The notes under the pieces: generated by a model
Database searches by the model: none
What the model was told of the DNA's origin: nothing
The model's input: the letters and a program-made list of their open reading frames with translations, nothing else
Part shown: positions 1 to 7,839 of the stretch, piece by piece
Position numbering within the stretch: the first letter of the stretch is position 1
How the letters are laid out: every line of letters begins with the position of its first letter
Assembly: GCF_030816505.1 (NCBI RefSeq)
Contig: NZ_JAUSYB010000001.1
Coordinates: 2,108,001-2,172,000 of the forward strand
DNA: 64,000 bases
Source: Microbacterium sp. W4I20
GTDB lineage: Bacteria; Actinomycetota; Actinomycetes; Actinomycetales; Microbacteriaceae
Direction: 5' to 3'
Position numbers and translations under genes: made by a program

Positions 1-934
1 CGAGCCGCGCCAGCAGCACGCCGGCCATCGCCTCGCCCTGCGCGTACATCGGCTGACGCATCGTGGTGAGCTGCGGATCGGTCGAGACCGCGACGGAAGA
101 GTCGTCGAAGCCGACGAGAGCAACGTCTTCCGGCACGCGCAACCCCGCCGAGCGCAGGGCCGTCAGCGCCCCTCGAGCCATGAGGTCGCTCGCGACGAAG
201 ACGGCATCCGGCGTTCCCCCGGAGAGGATGCGGCGCATCGCTTCGGTGCCGCTGGTCTCGCTGTAGTCGCCGGCATCCTCGGCGAAAGGCTGCAGACCCG
301 CATCCGCGAGCGCGCTCCGGAATCCGTTGACGCGATCGATCGATGACACCATGGTCGGCGTGCCGCAGATCGTCGCGATCCGGGTCCGGCCGATGTCGAC
401 CAGCCTGCGCGTCGCGGTCTTCGCCCCGGCGACGTTGTCGACGTCGACGACGTAGTCCGTCTCGTTGCGACGCACCGGTCGCCCGCCGTAGACGACAGGC
501 ACGGCATCCGCGATCCGGTCGATGAACGCATCGCTGGTGTGATGCGACACGATCAGGGCGCCGTCGACACCGCCGTTCCGGACGAAGCTGGTCATCTTGT
601 CGCCGGGGTCGTCGCTGGCGATGAGCAGGTTGAGCAGGTAGTCCGAGCCCCCGAGCGCCCCGGTGATGCCGGCGACGATCTCAGCGAAGAACGGGTCGCC
701 GAAGAAGCGGGTGGTGTCCTCGGGCACGATCAGCGCGATCGCGTGCGTCTGCCGAGAGGCCAGCGAGCGCGCGGCACGGTTCGGGACGTAGTTCAGCTCG
801 TCGATCGCGGCACGCACGGCGGCGAGGGCCTCGGGACTCACCGCCGTCGAGCCGTTCACGACCCTCGACACCGTCGACCGTGAGACGCCGGCCGCCGACG
901 CCACCTCTTCGATGGTCGCTCGTGGCGACATCAT
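1..934 (-). CDS. cebR: LacI-family repressor CebR, 3' end cut by window edge
   Basis: DNA-binding repressor of the adjoining cellobiose-uptake operon, active in the cytoplasm. The N-terminus reads MSPRATIEEVASAAGVSRST, a LacI-type helix-turn-helix followed by the hinge (VPNRAARSLASRQ), then a periplasmic-binding-protein-like effector domain. About 311 residues are visible; family members are about 340, so roughly the last 30 lie beyond base 1. Two adjacent ATG codons (934 and 931) can serve as start. It is the last gene of the leftward ceb cluster, as in Streptomyces where cebR sits beside cebEFG-bglC. The perfect TGGGAGCGCTCCCA boxes in front of cebE match the established CebR/CelR site, which supports the name; binding itself is inferred. 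Confidence 0.85.
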   Translation of the reverse strand, partial: MMSPRATIEEVASAAGVSRSTVSRVVNGSTAVSPEALAAVRAAIDELNYVPNRAARSLASRQTHAIALIVPEDTTRFFGDPFFAEIVAGITGALGGSDYLLNLLIASDDPGDKMTSFVRNGGVDGALIVSHHTSDAFIDRIADAVPVVYGGRPVRRNETDYVVDVDNVAGAKTATRRLVDIGRTRIATICGTPTMVSSIDRVNGFRSALADAGLQPFAEDAGDYSETSGTEAMRRILSGGTPDAVFVASDLMARGALTALRSAGLRVPEDVALVGFDDSSVAVSTDPQLTTMRQPMYAQGEAMAGVLLARL

Positions 935-993
935 CGCGCGTACTCTTCCATCGACCCATTCTGTCTGCTCACCGGGGAGCTCCGTCGCCGATC

Positions 994-1060
994 CTCGTTC
1001 GAATCGCCTGAATGGGCGTTTCCGGCCCCCCGAGACCCCGATTCAGGCGATTCGAACGAG
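994..1060. repeat. Long perfect inverted repeat between bglC and cebR
   Basis: Arms at 994-1013 and 1041-1060 are perfect 20-base reverse complements (ctcgttcgaatcgcctgaat and its complement) around a 27-base spacer. The right arm contains the bglC stop codon. There is no T-run after the arm in the direction of transcription, so a classic Rho-independent terminator is not clear. It is one of a set of similar long hairpins in this window. Confidence 0.85.
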
Positions 1061-2518
1061 CGCGGGTTGCGGCGTCGGGGCGAGATCCCGCGCCGCGATG
1101 ATGCGTGCGTACTCCCGGCCGGAGTCCTTCAGGCTCCGCTCCTGCGTCTCGTAGTCGACCCGCACGATGCCGAACCGCTTGTCGTAGCCCCAGGCCCACT
1201 CGAAGTTGTCGAACATCGACCAGTAGAAGTAGCCCCGCACGTCGACGCCGGAGTCCGCGGCATCCAGCACCGCACCGAGGTGCAGGCGCAGGAACTCGGT
1301 GCGCTCGACGTCGTGCACGCGGGTCTCGCCGTCCTCCAGGACCGCGACATCGTCGTAGGCGGCGCCGTTCTCGGTCATGTACAGCACGGTGCCCGCGGGC
1401 TCGGCGTACTCGGTCCACACGCGCTGCAGCAGGCGGGTCAGGCCCTCGGGCTGCACCTCCCAGTTCTGCGCGGTGCGGGGCAGTCCCCGCTCGACCGAAT
1501 GGATGTTCTCGAACGAGGGGTACGGGCTGCGAGCCTTGCGCTCCGTGTCGGGCACGCTCTCCACGGCCGCGTGGACCGGTGCGCTGCCGGCGAGGAAGTC
1601 GCCGTGGTAGTAGTTCACGCCCTGGGTGTCGATGTGCTGCGAGATGGTGTCGAGGTCTCCGTCGTGGATCGCGGATTCGAAGCGCGCGACGGCATCCGCA
1701 TCCACCGCCCTGATGTCCTCGACGATGTCGGCGGGATACTCGCCGCGGTAGATCGGGTCGAGGAACCAACGGTTGAACTGTCCGTCCACCCGGCGCGCGG
1801 CGTCGACATCGGCGGGGTTCTGCGGGTCGGCCGGATCGGCGACCGTGTGGTTGAGCGTGATGCCGAGATCGAGCGAGGCATCGCGCCGGCGCAGCTCGCG
1901 TACCGTCGACCCGTGCGCGAGCAGCAGATGGTGCGACGCGAGCAGCCCCTCCTCGACACTCGTGTGTCCCGGTGCGTGCTCGCCGCCCGTGTAGGAGAGG
2001 AACGACGAGCACCACGGCTCGTTCAGCGTGGTCCACACGTTCACCCGGTCGCCGAGCGCGTCATGCATCGTGCCCGCGTACTCCAGGAAGCGGTCGACGG
2101 TGTCGCGATTGGTCCAGCCCCCGGCATCCTGCAGCGCCTGCGGCATGTCCCAGTGGTACAGGGTCAACCAGGGCAGGATGCCGGCGCCGAGGAGCTCATC
2201 GACCAGCCGCTGGTAGAAGTCGACGCCCTTCACATTCGCCGCTCCCCCGTCGGGGCGTACTCGCGACCACGAGGTCGAGAACCGGTACGTCTGCAGTCCG
2301 AGCTCGCTCATCAGAGCCACATCCTCGGCGTGCCGGTGGTAGTGGTCGCATGCGACATCGCCGTTGTCGCCCCCGATCACGGCGCCGGGCTCGCGCGAGA
2401 ACGCATCCCAGATCGAGGCTGTGCGCCCGTCTTCGAACGCCGCACCTTCGATCTGATACGCGGCGGTCGCCGCACCGAAGAGGAATTTCGAGGGGAAGGG
2501 ACGGGTCATAGGGGTCAT
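1043..2518 (-). CDS. bglC: GH1 beta-glucosidase
   Basis: Cytoplasmic family 1 glycoside hydrolase, 491 residues, the usual length. It is expected to cleave imported cellobiose or other beta-glucosides to glucose. The GH1 fold opens with FLFGAATAAYQIEG. The acid/base is Glu167 in TLNEPW and the nucleophile is Glu383 in MTENGA. No signal peptide is present, which fits hydrolysis after ABC uptake. ATG at 2518 overlaps the TGA of the upstream permease (ATGA), giving translational coupling; a second in-frame ATG lies at 2509. A much longer open frame continues upstream through the permease gene but is spurious. The position after cebEFG argues for a cello-oligosaccharide role over other beta-glycosides. 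Confidence 0.93.
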   Translation of the reverse strand: MTPMTRPFPSKFLFGAATAAYQIEGAAFEDGRTASIWDAFSREPGAVIGGDNGDVACDHYHRHAEDVALMSELGLQTYRFSTSWSRVRPDGGAANVKGVDFYQRLVDELLGAGILPWLTLYHWDMPQALQDAGGWTNRDTVDRFLEYAGTMHDALGDRVNVWTTLNEPWCSSFLSYTGGEHAPGHTSVEEGLLASHHLLLAHGSTVRELRRRDASLDLGITLNHTVADPADPQNPADVDAARRVDGQFNRWFLDPIYRGEYPADIVEDIRAVDADAVARFESAIHDGDLDTISQHIDTQGVNYYHGDFLAGSAPVHAAVESVPDTERKARSPYPSFENIHSVERGLPRTAQNWEVQPEGLTRLLQRVWTEYAEPAGTVLYMTENGAAYDDVAVLEDGETRVHDVERTEFLRLHLGAVLDAADSGVDVRGYFYWSMFDNFEWAWGYDKRFGIVRVDYETQERSLKDSGREYARIIAARDLAPTPQPALVRIA

Positions 2519-3405
2519 CCTTTCACCGCGCCCGCCATGATGCCACTGACCAGCTGCCGTCCGGCGACCACGAAGAGCACGAGGAGCGGGAGGGTCGCGA
2601 GCACGGCACCGGCGAGCACGATGGAGTAGTCGATGTAGTACCCGGACTGCAGCTGGCTGAGCGCCGTCTGCAGGGTCGGGTTCGAGGGAGAGAGCACGAT
2701 CAGCGGCCACAGGTAGTCGGTCCAGGCGGTCATGAACGTGAAGAGTCCGAGGATCGCCATGGCCGGACGCGCAGCCGGGATGCCGACGGTGAGGAAGGTG
2801 CGGAACTGGTTCGCACCGTCCATCCGCGCCGCTTCGATCAGCTCGTCGGGGATCACGTCGACCAGGTACTGCCGCATGAAGAACACCCCGAAGGCGGTGA
2901 CCAGCGTCGGCACGATGACGGCGCCGATCGTGCCCGTCCAGCCGAGCTCGCGCATCACCATGAACAGCGGGATGATGCCGAGCTGCGTCGGGATCGCCAT
3001 GGTCGCGATCACGAAGATCATCAGCCCATCGCGTCCCTTGAAACGCAGCTTCGCGAACGCGTAGCCGGCGAGCGTCGAGAACGTCACGACCGAGAGCGTG
3101 ATGATGCCGGAGATCAGGAACGAGTTGCCGAGTGCCAGCCAGAAGGGGATGGCGTCGAACACCTTGGCCGCGTTGGCGAGGAAGTTGCCGCCGGGGATGA
3201 GAGGCAGGGTCTCTCCGCGGGTGGAGTTCGTGCCGCTGGCGACGACGAGCGACCACCAGAGCGGATACACGCTGCCGATGATGAAGGCGGCGAGGAGGCC
3301 GTAGGTGAGGAAGCCGGGGCGGCTGCCGATGCCGGCGGTTCCTCCCGCGGCGCCGCGGCGACGGCGGATCTTCTCGGGCACGCTGAGTGCCTGGGTGGCG
3401 GTCAT
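2515..3405 (-). CDS. cebG: Cellobiose ABC transporter permease CebG (MalG type)
   Basis: Inner-membrane subunit of a CUT1 sugar ABC importer, 296 residues with six predicted membrane segments. The cytoplasmic EAA loop reads EAARMDGANQFRTF...P, where the shared ATPase (MsiK-like, not encoded here) would dock. The short N-terminal cytoplasmic tail (MTATQALSVPEKIRRRRG) precedes the first hydrophobic helix. It overlaps cebF upstream and bglC downstream by four bases each (ATGA), so the three genes are coupled. The substrate is inferred from the operon and its CebR boxes. Confidence 0.9.
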   Translation of the reverse strand: MTATQALSVPEKIRRRRGAAGGTAGIGSRPGFLTYGLLAAFIIGSVYPLWWSLVVASGTNSTRGETLPLIPGGNFLANAAKVFDAIPFWLALGNSFLISGIITLSVVTFSTLAGYAFAKLRFKGRDGLMIFVIATMAIPTQLGIIPLFMVMRELGWTGTIGAVIVPTLVTAFGVFFMRQYLVDVIPDELIEAARMDGANQFRTFLTVGIPAARPAMAILGLFTFMTAWTDYLWPLIVLSPSNPTLQTALSQLQSGYYIDYSIVLAGAVLATLPLLVLFVVAGRQLVSGIMAGAVKG

Positions 3406-4451
3406 CGCGCGTCCTCCTTGCTGGTCGAGCGGATGCGGCGGCGTGCGGCGCGGTTGCGCCGATCGTCTCCGGTGGAGATCCGGCGGGAGATCAGGAAGTT
3501 GATCAGACCGAACACCACGATGAGCAGGAACAGCAGGATCGCGACGGCCGACGCCTTGCCCAGGTCGAGGCGGAAGAACGCCAGCTCCCAGAGGAAGAGG
3601 ACGGTCGTCTGGAACTGCCGGTCGCTGCCGCCGATTCCACCGGCCGTGGAGACGTCGAACAGCTTCGGCTCGGCGAAGATCTGCAGGCCGCCGATGGTCG
3701 AGGTGATGATCACGAAGATCAGGGTCGGCCGGATCGTCGGGATCGTGATCGAGAAGAAGCGCCGCGCGGAACCGGCCCCATCGATGGCGGCGGACTCATA
3801 GAGGTCACGCGGCACCGACTGCATGGCGGCGAGCAGGATGAGCGCGTTGTAGCCGGTCCAGCGGAAGTTCACCATCACCGCGATCGCGATGTGCGACAGA
3901 GCGGTGTCCTCCTTCCACTGCTGATCGGCGATGCCGATGAGGTTCAGGAGGTTGTTGGCCAGGCCATCGGCCTCGTTGAAGATGCTGGAGAAGATGAGGG
4001 CGACCGCGACGGGGGTCACCACGAACGGGATGAGGACGCTCATCCGCCAGAACGTCGGGGTGCGCAGGCCGCGGTCCAGCAGGTAGGCGATGAACAGCGC
4101 GACCGCGAGCTGCGGGATCGCGGAGAGCAGGAAGATGCTCAGGGTGTTGAAGATCGAGTTCCAGAACATGCCGTCGCCGAGGATCTCGACGAAGTTGCCG
4201 ACGCCCACGAAGTCGCCCTGGCCTTTGAGCAGGTTCCAGTCGTGGACCGCGACCCAGATCGTGTAGAGCAGCGGGAAGAGTCCGACCAGCCCGAAGAGCA
4301 GGAAGAACGGAGAGATGTAGAAGTACGGGGACGCGTGCTGGTCGAAACGCGAGACGCGGTGGCGCCAGGGGCGCTTCGGCGCGGCATCCGTCTTCTCCGG
4401 GGGAGCGGATGCTGTCGTCCCGCGCTCCGCAGGTGGGGCGGTGAGAGTCAT
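3402..4451 (-). CDS. cebF: Cellobiose ABC transporter permease CebF (MalF type)
   Basis: Second membrane subunit of the CUT1 importer, 349 residues. A charged 45-residue N-terminal tail precedes six predicted transmembrane helices, the first around YFYISPFFLLFGLVGLFPL. The EAA motif appears as ESAAIDGAGSARRFF. ATG at 4451 is the first good start; upstream lies a 22-base perfect hairpin separating it from the binding-protein gene. The end overlaps cebG by four bases. No ATP-binding gene is present in the cluster, as usual for actinobacterial ceb systems, which borrow the multi-sugar ATPase MsiK. Confidence 0.9.
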   Translation of the reverse strand: MTLTAPPAERGTTASAPPEKTDAAPKRPWRHRVSRFDQHASPYFYISPFFLLFGLVGLFPLLYTIWVAVHDWNLLKGQGDFVGVGNFVEILGDGMFWNSIFNTLSIFLLSAIPQLAVALFIAYLLDRGLRTPTFWRMSVLIPFVVTPVAVALIFSSIFNEADGLANNLLNLIGIADQQWKEDTALSHIAIAVMVNFRWTGYNALILLAAMQSVPRDLYESAAIDGAGSARRFFSITIPTIRPTLIFVIITSTIGGLQIFAEPKLFDVSTAGGIGGSDRQFQTTVLFLWELAFFRLDLGKASAVAILLFLLIVVFGLINFLISRRISTGDDRRNRAARRRIRSTSKEDAR

Positions 4452-4497
4452 GAGAGTCCTTCGTCAGGCGGGCGATGTCTCGGGCGGGCGAGCGCGG

Positions 4498-4556
4498 TTC
4501 CGGTCGCAGTTCCTGTCGCTTGAGGGGCTTTGCCGCGACAGGAACTGCGACCGGAA
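4498..4556. repeat. Perfect 22-base inverted repeat between cebE and cebF
   Basis: Arms at 4498-4519 and 4535-4556 are exact reverse complements (core ggtcgcagttcctgtcgc) with a 15-base spacer. It lies inside one operon between the binding-protein gene and the permease genes. This is the same place as the malE-malF palindromes of enteric bacteria, which stabilise the upstream message. A similar role is inferred here. Confidence 0.88.
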
Positions 4557-4567
4557 GGTGAGGCGGG

Positions 4568-5878
4568 TCAGCCGACGAGGTCCTTGAGCAGGCCCAGCGC
4601 CTTGTCCCAGGCACCCTGGGTGTCGATCTCGCCGAGGTCCAGGCTCTTCAGCGCGGGACCGAAGACGTTCTCCTGGATGACGGAGTCGTCGGCGCCCTTG
4701 AACTGCGCGACGACGCCCTCGGCACGCGCGGCGAGGATCGCACCGGTGGGTGCGTCGTTGAAGAACTCGTTCGGCGTCGCGTCGGCGGCGAGCGTCTCCT
4801 GAGCCTTCAGCGTCGAGGGGAAGTTGCCCGCGGCGGCGGACTGCTTCACCTGCTGCTCGGGCTGCGTCAGCCAGTCGGCGAGCTCAGCGGCCGCCTCCTG
4901 GTGCTGCGAGGTCTCCGGGATCGACAGGAACGCGCCACCCCAGTTGGCCGCCCCTCCCGGGAACACGTCGGCGAAGTCCCATCCGGTCGACGCGTCGCCG
5001 CCACCGGCCTCGACCGAGCCCTTCACGTTGCCCAGCATCCAGCCGGGGCAGACGAACACCGCGAAGGTGCCGTCGACGAACGACTTTCCGCCGTTCCAGT
5101 CCCAGGCCTTCTGCGCGGCGGACTGGCCGCCCTCGGTCGCCGCTCCCAGCAGCTCGAAGCGGTCCTGGAGCTCGGCGTTGCCCTCGACGTTCAGCTCGCC
5201 GTCGGCGGTGTAGTAGCCCTCATCGAGCTGGTTGACCATCGCGTTCCAGACGAAGCCGGAGTGGTCGTACCAGGCCTTGCCGGTCTTCTCGGTGTAGTCG
5301 GCGCCGACCTCGAAGAAGTTCTCCCAGTCGCCGTCGAGCAGTTCGGCGACACCCTCGCGGTCGCTGGGGAGTCCCGCCGCCTCGAGCGCGGGGCCGTTGA
5401 AGCAGATGCCGCTCGGGCCGATGTCGGTACCGTAGCCGATCACACGGCCCTCGGCATCCGTCCCCTGCTTGTACTTCCAGTCGACCCAGTCGTCCTTGCG
5501 GTCTTCGATGCCGAAGTCGCGCAGATCGACGAAGGTGTCGGAGACGTCCATGATGGCGCCGAGCCAGCCCTCTTCGATCGCGACGATGTCGCTGAGGCCG
5601 GATCCCGCCGCGATCTTGGTGAACGCGTCGGTGCGGGCGTTGCCGCCGGTGTCGATGTTGTTCGCCTCGATCGTGACGTTCGGGTGCGCCTTCTCGTATT
5701 CCTTGTAGAGGTCTTCGTAGCCGAAGGTGCCGAAGGTGGTGACGGTCAGCGTGACGTCCTCGTCGGCGTTGCCCTGCGGGGCGTCACCGGTGTTGCCGGA
5801 GCAGCCGGCCAGGGCGAGGGCGGAGATGGATGCCACGGCGACAGTCGCCAGGATCCGGGTGCGGGCACGTGTGTTCAC
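4568..5878 (-). CDS. cebE: Cellobiose-binding lipoprotein CebE
   Basis: Extracytoplasmic solute-binding protein (family 1) that captures cello-oligosaccharides for CebFG; 436 residues. It is a lipoprotein: basic start, hydrophobic stretch and lipobox LALAGC with the lipidated Cys at residue 26. I chose the GTG at 5878, with AGGAG seven bases upstream, because it gives the canonical signal peptide (MNTRARTRILATVAVASISA). The open frame runs upstream to about 6181 but that part is noncoding promoter. It is first in the operon and driven by a promoter with two CebR boxes. The hairpin after its stop may raise its level over the permeases. Confidence 0.92.
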   Translation of the reverse strand: MNTRARTRILATVAVASISALALAGCSGNTGDAPQGNADEDVTLTVTTFGTFGYEDLYKEYEKAHPNVTIEANNIDTGGNARTDAFTKIAAGSGLSDIVAIEEGWLGAIMDVSDTFVDLRDFGIEDRKDDWVDWKYKQGTDAEGRVIGYGTDIGPSGICFNGPALEAAGLPSDREGVAELLDGDWENFFEVGADYTEKTGKAWYDHSGFVWNAMVNQLDEGYYTADGELNVEGNAELQDRFELLGAATEGGQSAAQKAWDWNGGKSFVDGTFAVFVCPGWMLGNVKGSVEAGGGDASTGWDFADVFPGGAANWGGAFLSIPETSQHQEAAAELADWLTQPEQQVKQSAAAGNFPSTLKAQETLAADATPNEFFNDAPTGAILAARAEGVVAQFKGADDSVIQENVFGPALKSLDLGEIDTQGAWDKALGLLKDLVG

Positions 5879-5935
5879 AGGTTCACTCCTTTGTGTGGTG
5901 GTCGTGCGGGTCGTGCGGTGTTGATGCTCGGGCGC

Positions 5936-5953
5936 CGTGGGAGCGCTCCCACG
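5936..5953. promoter_or_regulatory. CebR box 1 (downstream of the -10)
   Basis: Perfect palindrome cgtgggagcgctcccacg containing the established CebR/CelR consensus TGGGAGCGCTCCCA. It lies between the predicted transcription start of cebE and its GTG, so a bound repressor would block elongation or promoter clearance. Confidence 0.9.
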
Positions 5954-5964
5954 CCTGATCGGTA

Positions 5965-5994
5965 ACTCTATGGGAGCGCTCCCACGAATGTCAA
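5965..5994 (-). promoter_or_regulatory. Predicted sigma-70 promoter of the ceb operon
   Basis: Read leftward, TTGACA (5994-5989) is a perfect -35. It is followed after 18 bases by TAGAGT (5970-5965), four of six matches to the -10 consensus. CebR box 2 occupies the spacer. The arrangement explains repression by steric block; the start site is inferred. Confidence 0.7.
5971..5984. promoter_or_regulatory. CebR box 2 (inside the promoter spacer)
   Basis: Exact TGGGAGCGCTCCCA filling most of the spacer between the predicted -35 and -10 of the cebE promoter. A repressor bound here would directly occlude RNA polymerase. Its centre is about 33 bases (three helical turns) from the centre of box 1, so both boxes face the same side of the DNA. 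Confidence 0.92.
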
Positions 5995-6018
5995 GCGAGC
6001 TTGTCTCGGCCGCTGGCG

Positions 6019-6104
6019 GTGCACAACTCCGCAAGAATTCGCCGCCACGCCGCGACACGCCGACCGCCCGGGCCGATCGGCCGCATTCTTGCTGAGTTGT
6101 GCAC
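6019..6104. repeat. Inverted repeat between divergent cebE and apt
   Basis: Arms at 6019-6038 (gtgcacaactccgcaagaat) and 6085-6104 pair with one mismatch around a 46-base loop that is itself GC-rich. It sits between divergently transcribed genes, where no terminator is needed. This is evidence that at least some hairpins in this window are not terminators. Confidence 0.75.
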
Positions 6105-6122
6105 GCGAGGTAGCCTTGCCCG

Positions 6123-6656
6123 GTGCCCGAAGCCGCTCTCTCCCCCGCTCTCACCCGTGCCGCATCACTGATCCGCAGCATCCCGGACTACCCGGAGCCC
6201 GGCATCGTCTTCCGCGACATCACGCCCCTGCTGGCCGATGCCGAGGCCCTCCGCGTCACGACCGAAGCAATCCTCGAGCCCTTCGCCGGGCAGTTCGATG
6301 TGGTCGCCGGCATCGAGGCGCGCGGATTCATCCTCGCCGGTGCGGCCGCCATCGCCGCGGGAGTCGGACTGGTCCCGATCCGCAAGGCGGGCAAACTGCC
6401 CCGGCCGGCCGCATCCGTCGACTACGCCCTCGAGTACGGCACCGCGACGATCGAGATGCACGACGATCTGCCGAAGGGCACGCGCGTGCTCCTGATCGAC
6501 GACGTGCTCGCCACGGGCGGCACCCTCGCGGCGGGGCGCGAACTGGTCGAGCGACTCGGCAGTCACGTCGCCGGAATCTCCGTGCTGTTCGAGATCGACG
6601 GCCTCGGCGGGCGCGCGGCGATCGGCGACCTGCACACGGTCTTCCACTCCGAGTGA
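6123..6656 (+). CDS. apt: Adenine phosphoribosyltransferase
   Basis: Cytoplasmic purine-salvage enzyme converting adenine and PRPP to AMP; 177 residues, the family norm. The type I phosphoribosyltransferase fold shows YPEPGIVFRDITPLL near the N-terminus, typical of Apt. The PRPP-binding loop is VLLIDDVLATGGTL. The start is GTG at 6123; no ATG lies nearby and the family alignment begins about here. It stands alone, with an inverted repeat upstream and purSQ following on the same strand about 150 bases later. The shared purine theme may reflect co-location rather than one operon. Confidence 0.93.
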   Translation: MPEAALSPALTRAASLIRSIPDYPEPGIVFRDITPLLADAEALRVTTEAILEPFAGQFDVVAGIEARGFILAGAAAIAAGVGLVPIRKAGKLPRPAASVDYALEYGTATIEMHDDLPKGTRVLLIDDVLATGGTLAAGRELVERLGSHVAGISVLFEIDGLGGRAAIGDLHTVFHSE

Positions 6657-6733
6657 CGCCCCGGCGCAACCCGCGTGAGGCGGCCGCGACAGGCCGGTAG
6701 ACTGAGGGCGCCAGCCTTCCCGCGACTTCCGGC

Positions 6734-6770
6734 GTTTCGTCTCCTCGCTGCGCTCGTCGCTCAACGACCG
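6734..6770. repeat. Microbacteriaceae-type dispersed repeat unit in the purS leader
   Basis: The stretch beginning gtttcgtctcctcgctgcg and ending caacgaccg resembles the element at 19607-19655 (ttcgtctcgctccgctcgctc). It forms most of the roughly 100-base leader between a possible -10 (TAGACT, 6698-6703) and purS. It appears as a half element without its complementary arm. Assigning it to a dispersed family is inference from these local copies. Confidence 0.5.
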
Positions 6771-6804
6771 ATAGCTGCCGCCTGCGGCCGCCAGGAGGAT
6801 CACG

Positions 6805-7053
6805 ATGCCCACCATCGTCGTCGACGTCATGCCCAAGTCCGAACTGCTCGACCCGCAGGGAAAGGCCGTCGCCGGAGCGTTCACCCGCCTGGGCGTCGAG
6901 GGCTTCAGCGACGTCCGCATCGGCAAGCGCTTCGAGCTCACGGTCGAGGGCGAGGTCACCGACGAGCTGCTCGCCGAGGCCCAGCGTCTCGCCGATGAGG
7001 TGCTCTCCAACTCGGTGATCGAAGACGTCGTCGGTGTCGAGGTCGTCGAATGA
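6805..7053 (+). CDS. purS: Phosphoribosylformylglycinamidine synthase subunit PurS
   Basis: Small structural subunit (82 residues) of the three-part FGAM synthase. It bridges the glutaminase PurQ and the synthetase PurL in de novo purine synthesis. The sequence matches the family: [20 protein letters not shown] at the start and a [16 protein letters not shown] core. A strong AGGAGG lies at 6792-6797. The last four bases overlap the purQ start (ATGA), giving coupled, equimolar translation. No purL gene follows in the window. Confidence 0.95.
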   Translation: MPTIVVDVMPKSELLDPQGKAVAGAFTRLGVEGFSDVRIGKRFELTVEGEVTDELLAEAQRLADEVLSNSVIEDVVGVEVVE

Positions 7054-7757
7054 CCGTGCGCATCGGCGTCGTCACCTTCCCCGGGTCGCTCGATGACCGC
7101 GACGCGCAGCGCGCCGTGCGCCTCGCCGGCGCCGAGCCCGTCGCTCTCTGGCACGGTTCGCACGACCTCGAGGGCGTCGACGCCCTCGTGCTGCCCGGCG
7201 GATTCAGCTACGGCGACTACCTGCGCGCCGGTGCCATCGCGGCCCTCTCGCCGATCATGGCCGAGGTGAAGGATGCCGCCGCCAAGGGCCTGCCGATCCT
7301 CGGCATCTGCAACGGGTTCCAGATGCTGGTCGAGGCGCACCTGCTGCCCGGCGGCCTGATCCGCAACGACCACCAGCACTTCGTGCGTCGCGACCAGAAG
7401 CTCACGGTCGAGAACTCCGACACGGCGTGGACGAATGCGTTCCGCACCGGCCAGGAGATCGTCATCCCGCTGAAGAACGGCGACGGCGGCTACATCGCCG
7501 ACGACGCCACGCTCGATCGTCTCGAGGGCGAGGGCCTGGTCGCGTTCCGCTACGCGGGCGTCAACCCGAACGGGTCGCTGCGCGACATCGCGGGCCTCAC
7601 CAACGAGGCGGGCAACGTCGTCGGGCTCATGCCGCACCCCGAGCACTCGGTCGAGCCGGGCTTCGGCCCCGACACCGCGATCGCCATGCGCAGCGGCATC
7701 GACGGACTCGGCTTCTTCGCGAGCGCGATCGCCGCGGTCGCCCGCGTCGCCGCGTAA
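7050..7757 (+). CDS. purQ: Phosphoribosylformylglycinamidine synthase subunit PurQ
   Basis: Class I glutamine amidotransferase subunit (235 residues) that supplies ammonia for FGAR to FGAM conversion. The nucleophile Cys is in [10 protein letters not shown], and the His/Glu of the triad are in MPHPEHSVE. The oxyanion region is [12 protein letters not shown]. It overlaps purS by four bases. The neighbour on the right is on the opposite strand, so purL must lie elsewhere in the genome. That separation is known in some actinobacteria but is noted here only as absence from the window. Confidence 0.95.
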   Translation: MTVRIGVVTFPGSLDDRDAQRAVRLAGAEPVALWHGSHDLEGVDALVLPGGFSYGDYLRAGAIAALSPIMAEVKDAAAKGLPILGICNGFQMLVEAHLLPGGLIRNDHQHFVRRDQKLTVENSDTAWTNAFRTGQEIVIPLKNGDGGYIADDATLDRLEGEGLVAFRYAGVNPNGSLRDIAGLTNEAGNVVGLMPHPEHSVEPGFGPDTAIAMRSGIDGLGFFASAIAAVARVAA

Positions 7758-7780
7758 CTCTCCCGATCAGTAGGCCGCCG

Positions 7781-7839
7781 CGCGCCTCAGCCGGCAGCAT
7801 TCAGTCTTGCGCGCCCTCAGCCGGCAGCGCTCAGTCTTC
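7781..7839. repeat. Two-copy tandem repeat at the 3' end of the secreted-protein gene
   Basis: Units 7781-7809 and 7810-7839 (cgcgcc[c]tcagccggcagc followed by attcagtcttg or gctcagtcttc) are about 90% alike. The right unit includes the stop codon and last codons of the leftward gene ending at 7831, so the left unit is a duplicated copy of that gene's tail. It looks like a slippage product in the purQ-gene interval. Confidence 0.75.

Noticed and set aside
1043..3256. A single 737-codon frame fusing the second permease region with the GH1 gene
   Set aside because: The upstream part is an out-of-frame reading of the cebG gene; GH1 homology starts at 2518.
4568..6181. A 537-codon frame for the cebE gene
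   Set aside because: The extra N-terminal part reads through the promoter and CebR boxes; GTG 5878 gives a proper lipoprotein signal and ribosome site.
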